A program made the translations under genes and the position numbers. A stretch of 5,559 nt of DNA from Planctomycetaceae bacterium (lineage in GTDB: Bacteria > Planctomycetota > Planctomycetia > Pirellulales > Thermoguttaceae), in contig JAITQJ010000314.1 in NCBI GenBank assembly GCA_031288955.1, positions 1 through 5,559 of the forward strand. Direction: 5' to 3'. Shown here in pieces: positions 5,284 through 5,559 of the stretch. The first letter of the stretch is position 1, and each line of letters begins with the position of its first letter. Under the pieces are notes generated by a model, which did not search any database, was not told the DNA's origin, and worked only from the letters and a program-made list of their open reading frames with translations.

Positions 5284-5559
5284 TTAGTTTTTACGTGCAT
5301 CGCTTGACGACAGGCGTACCGCTTTACCGACATCGATTGTCTTGCGGTTCGTCTTCTGCTCAACCGTAATACTTTCCGGCGAAGTTGACACCGCAGCGTA
5401 TTTCATATCCACCGTGTAATAGCCGATAACACTTTCCTTCGGCAAATGCGGATTGTCCTTGTCCATACCTTCCGGCACAACCTGTGCCGCCGCATCAAGC
5501 GGCTTAACTTCAAATTCCGTCCTGATGACAGTAATCTGATACTCGCCCGGAATCGCACC
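5284..5559 (-). CDS. C-terminal end of a carboxypeptidase-regulatory-like protein (5' end cut by window)
   Basis: The frame is open from the right edge to a TAA at 5284-5286, giving 91 residues of a longer protein; a GTG at 5478 is only an internal codon. The visible part begins GAIPGEYQITVIRTEFEV and continues with LPKESVIGYYTVDMKYAAVS and TSPESITVEQKTN. This resembles the end of the small secreted or lipoprotein beta-sandwich proteins common in Planctomycetota, in which a G-A-x-P-G-x-Y-x-x-x-V strand is followed by a P-x-K-Y segment and a final strand before the end. The polar tail (RLSSSDARKN) has no membrane anchor. The signal peptide or lipobox that would confirm this lies outside the window. 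The gene converges on glgP. Its molecular role is unknown and the family call is tentative. Confidence 0.7.
   Translation of the reverse strand, partial: GAIPGEYQITVIRTEFEVKPLDAAAQVVPEGMDKDNPHLPKESVIGYYTVDMKYAAVSTSPESITVEQKTNRKTIDVGKAVRLSSSDARKN

Noticed and set aside
5284..5478. A complete 64-residue small protein starting at the GTG at 5478
   Set aside because: The frame stays open upstream to the window edge and the upstream residues complete the beta-strand motif, so this is the end of a longer gene.

Overview
The window reads as bacterial chromosome of roughly balanced GC. It carries two divergent transcription units and the end of a third gene. On the minus strand, in transcription order, are three flagellar genes: flgF (2667 to 1867), flgG (1791 to 985) and flgA (894 to beyond the left edge). 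On the plus strand is one complete alpha-glucan (glycogen) phosphorylase gene, glgP (3028-5208). At the right edge, on the minus strand, is the last 91 residues of a small protein. Its GAIPGEYQITV segment resembles the ends of the carboxypeptidase-regulatory-like lipoproteins that are abundant in Planctomycetota. That fragment, the absence of Shine-Dalgarno sequences at all four visible starts and the flgF-flgG-flgA order suggest a flagellated planctomycete or relative. This assignment is inference, not proof.

Layout. 1-894 is flgA, without its C-terminus. 895-984 is a spacer almost filled by a long imperfect hairpin. 985-1791 is flgG. 1792-1866 is an AT-rich spacer with an inverted repeat. 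1867-2667 is flgF. 2668-3027 is the divergent intergenic region. It holds a GGA-loop hairpin in the presumed flgF leader, a GCAAGTAA tandem/inverted operator-like site, two sigma70-type promoters pointing to glgP, a 25-bp dyad between them, and a small hairpin at the predicted mRNA 5' end. 3028-5208 is glgP. 5224-5263 is a strong intrinsic terminator with a GUAA loop. 5284-5559 is the partial gene.

Function. FlgF and FlgG are the proximal and distal rod proteins of the flagellar axle. FlgA is the periplasmic chaperone for P-ring assembly. The three are probably one operon that continues off the left edge, where flgH/flgI would be expected. GlgP releases glucose-1-phosphate from storage glucan. 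Nothing in the sequence ties the two functions together beyond the shared divergent region.

The most noteworthy non-coding signal is a short pyrimidine-rich repeat (core ATTTTCCATTTTCCATT on the minus strand) just ahead of flgG, in degenerate form ahead of flgF, and overlapping the start of flgA. In flgA it appears to supply the first codons of the signal peptide. I see no defence system, mobile-element gene, CRISPR array or RNA gene. The protein-coding content is ordinary.
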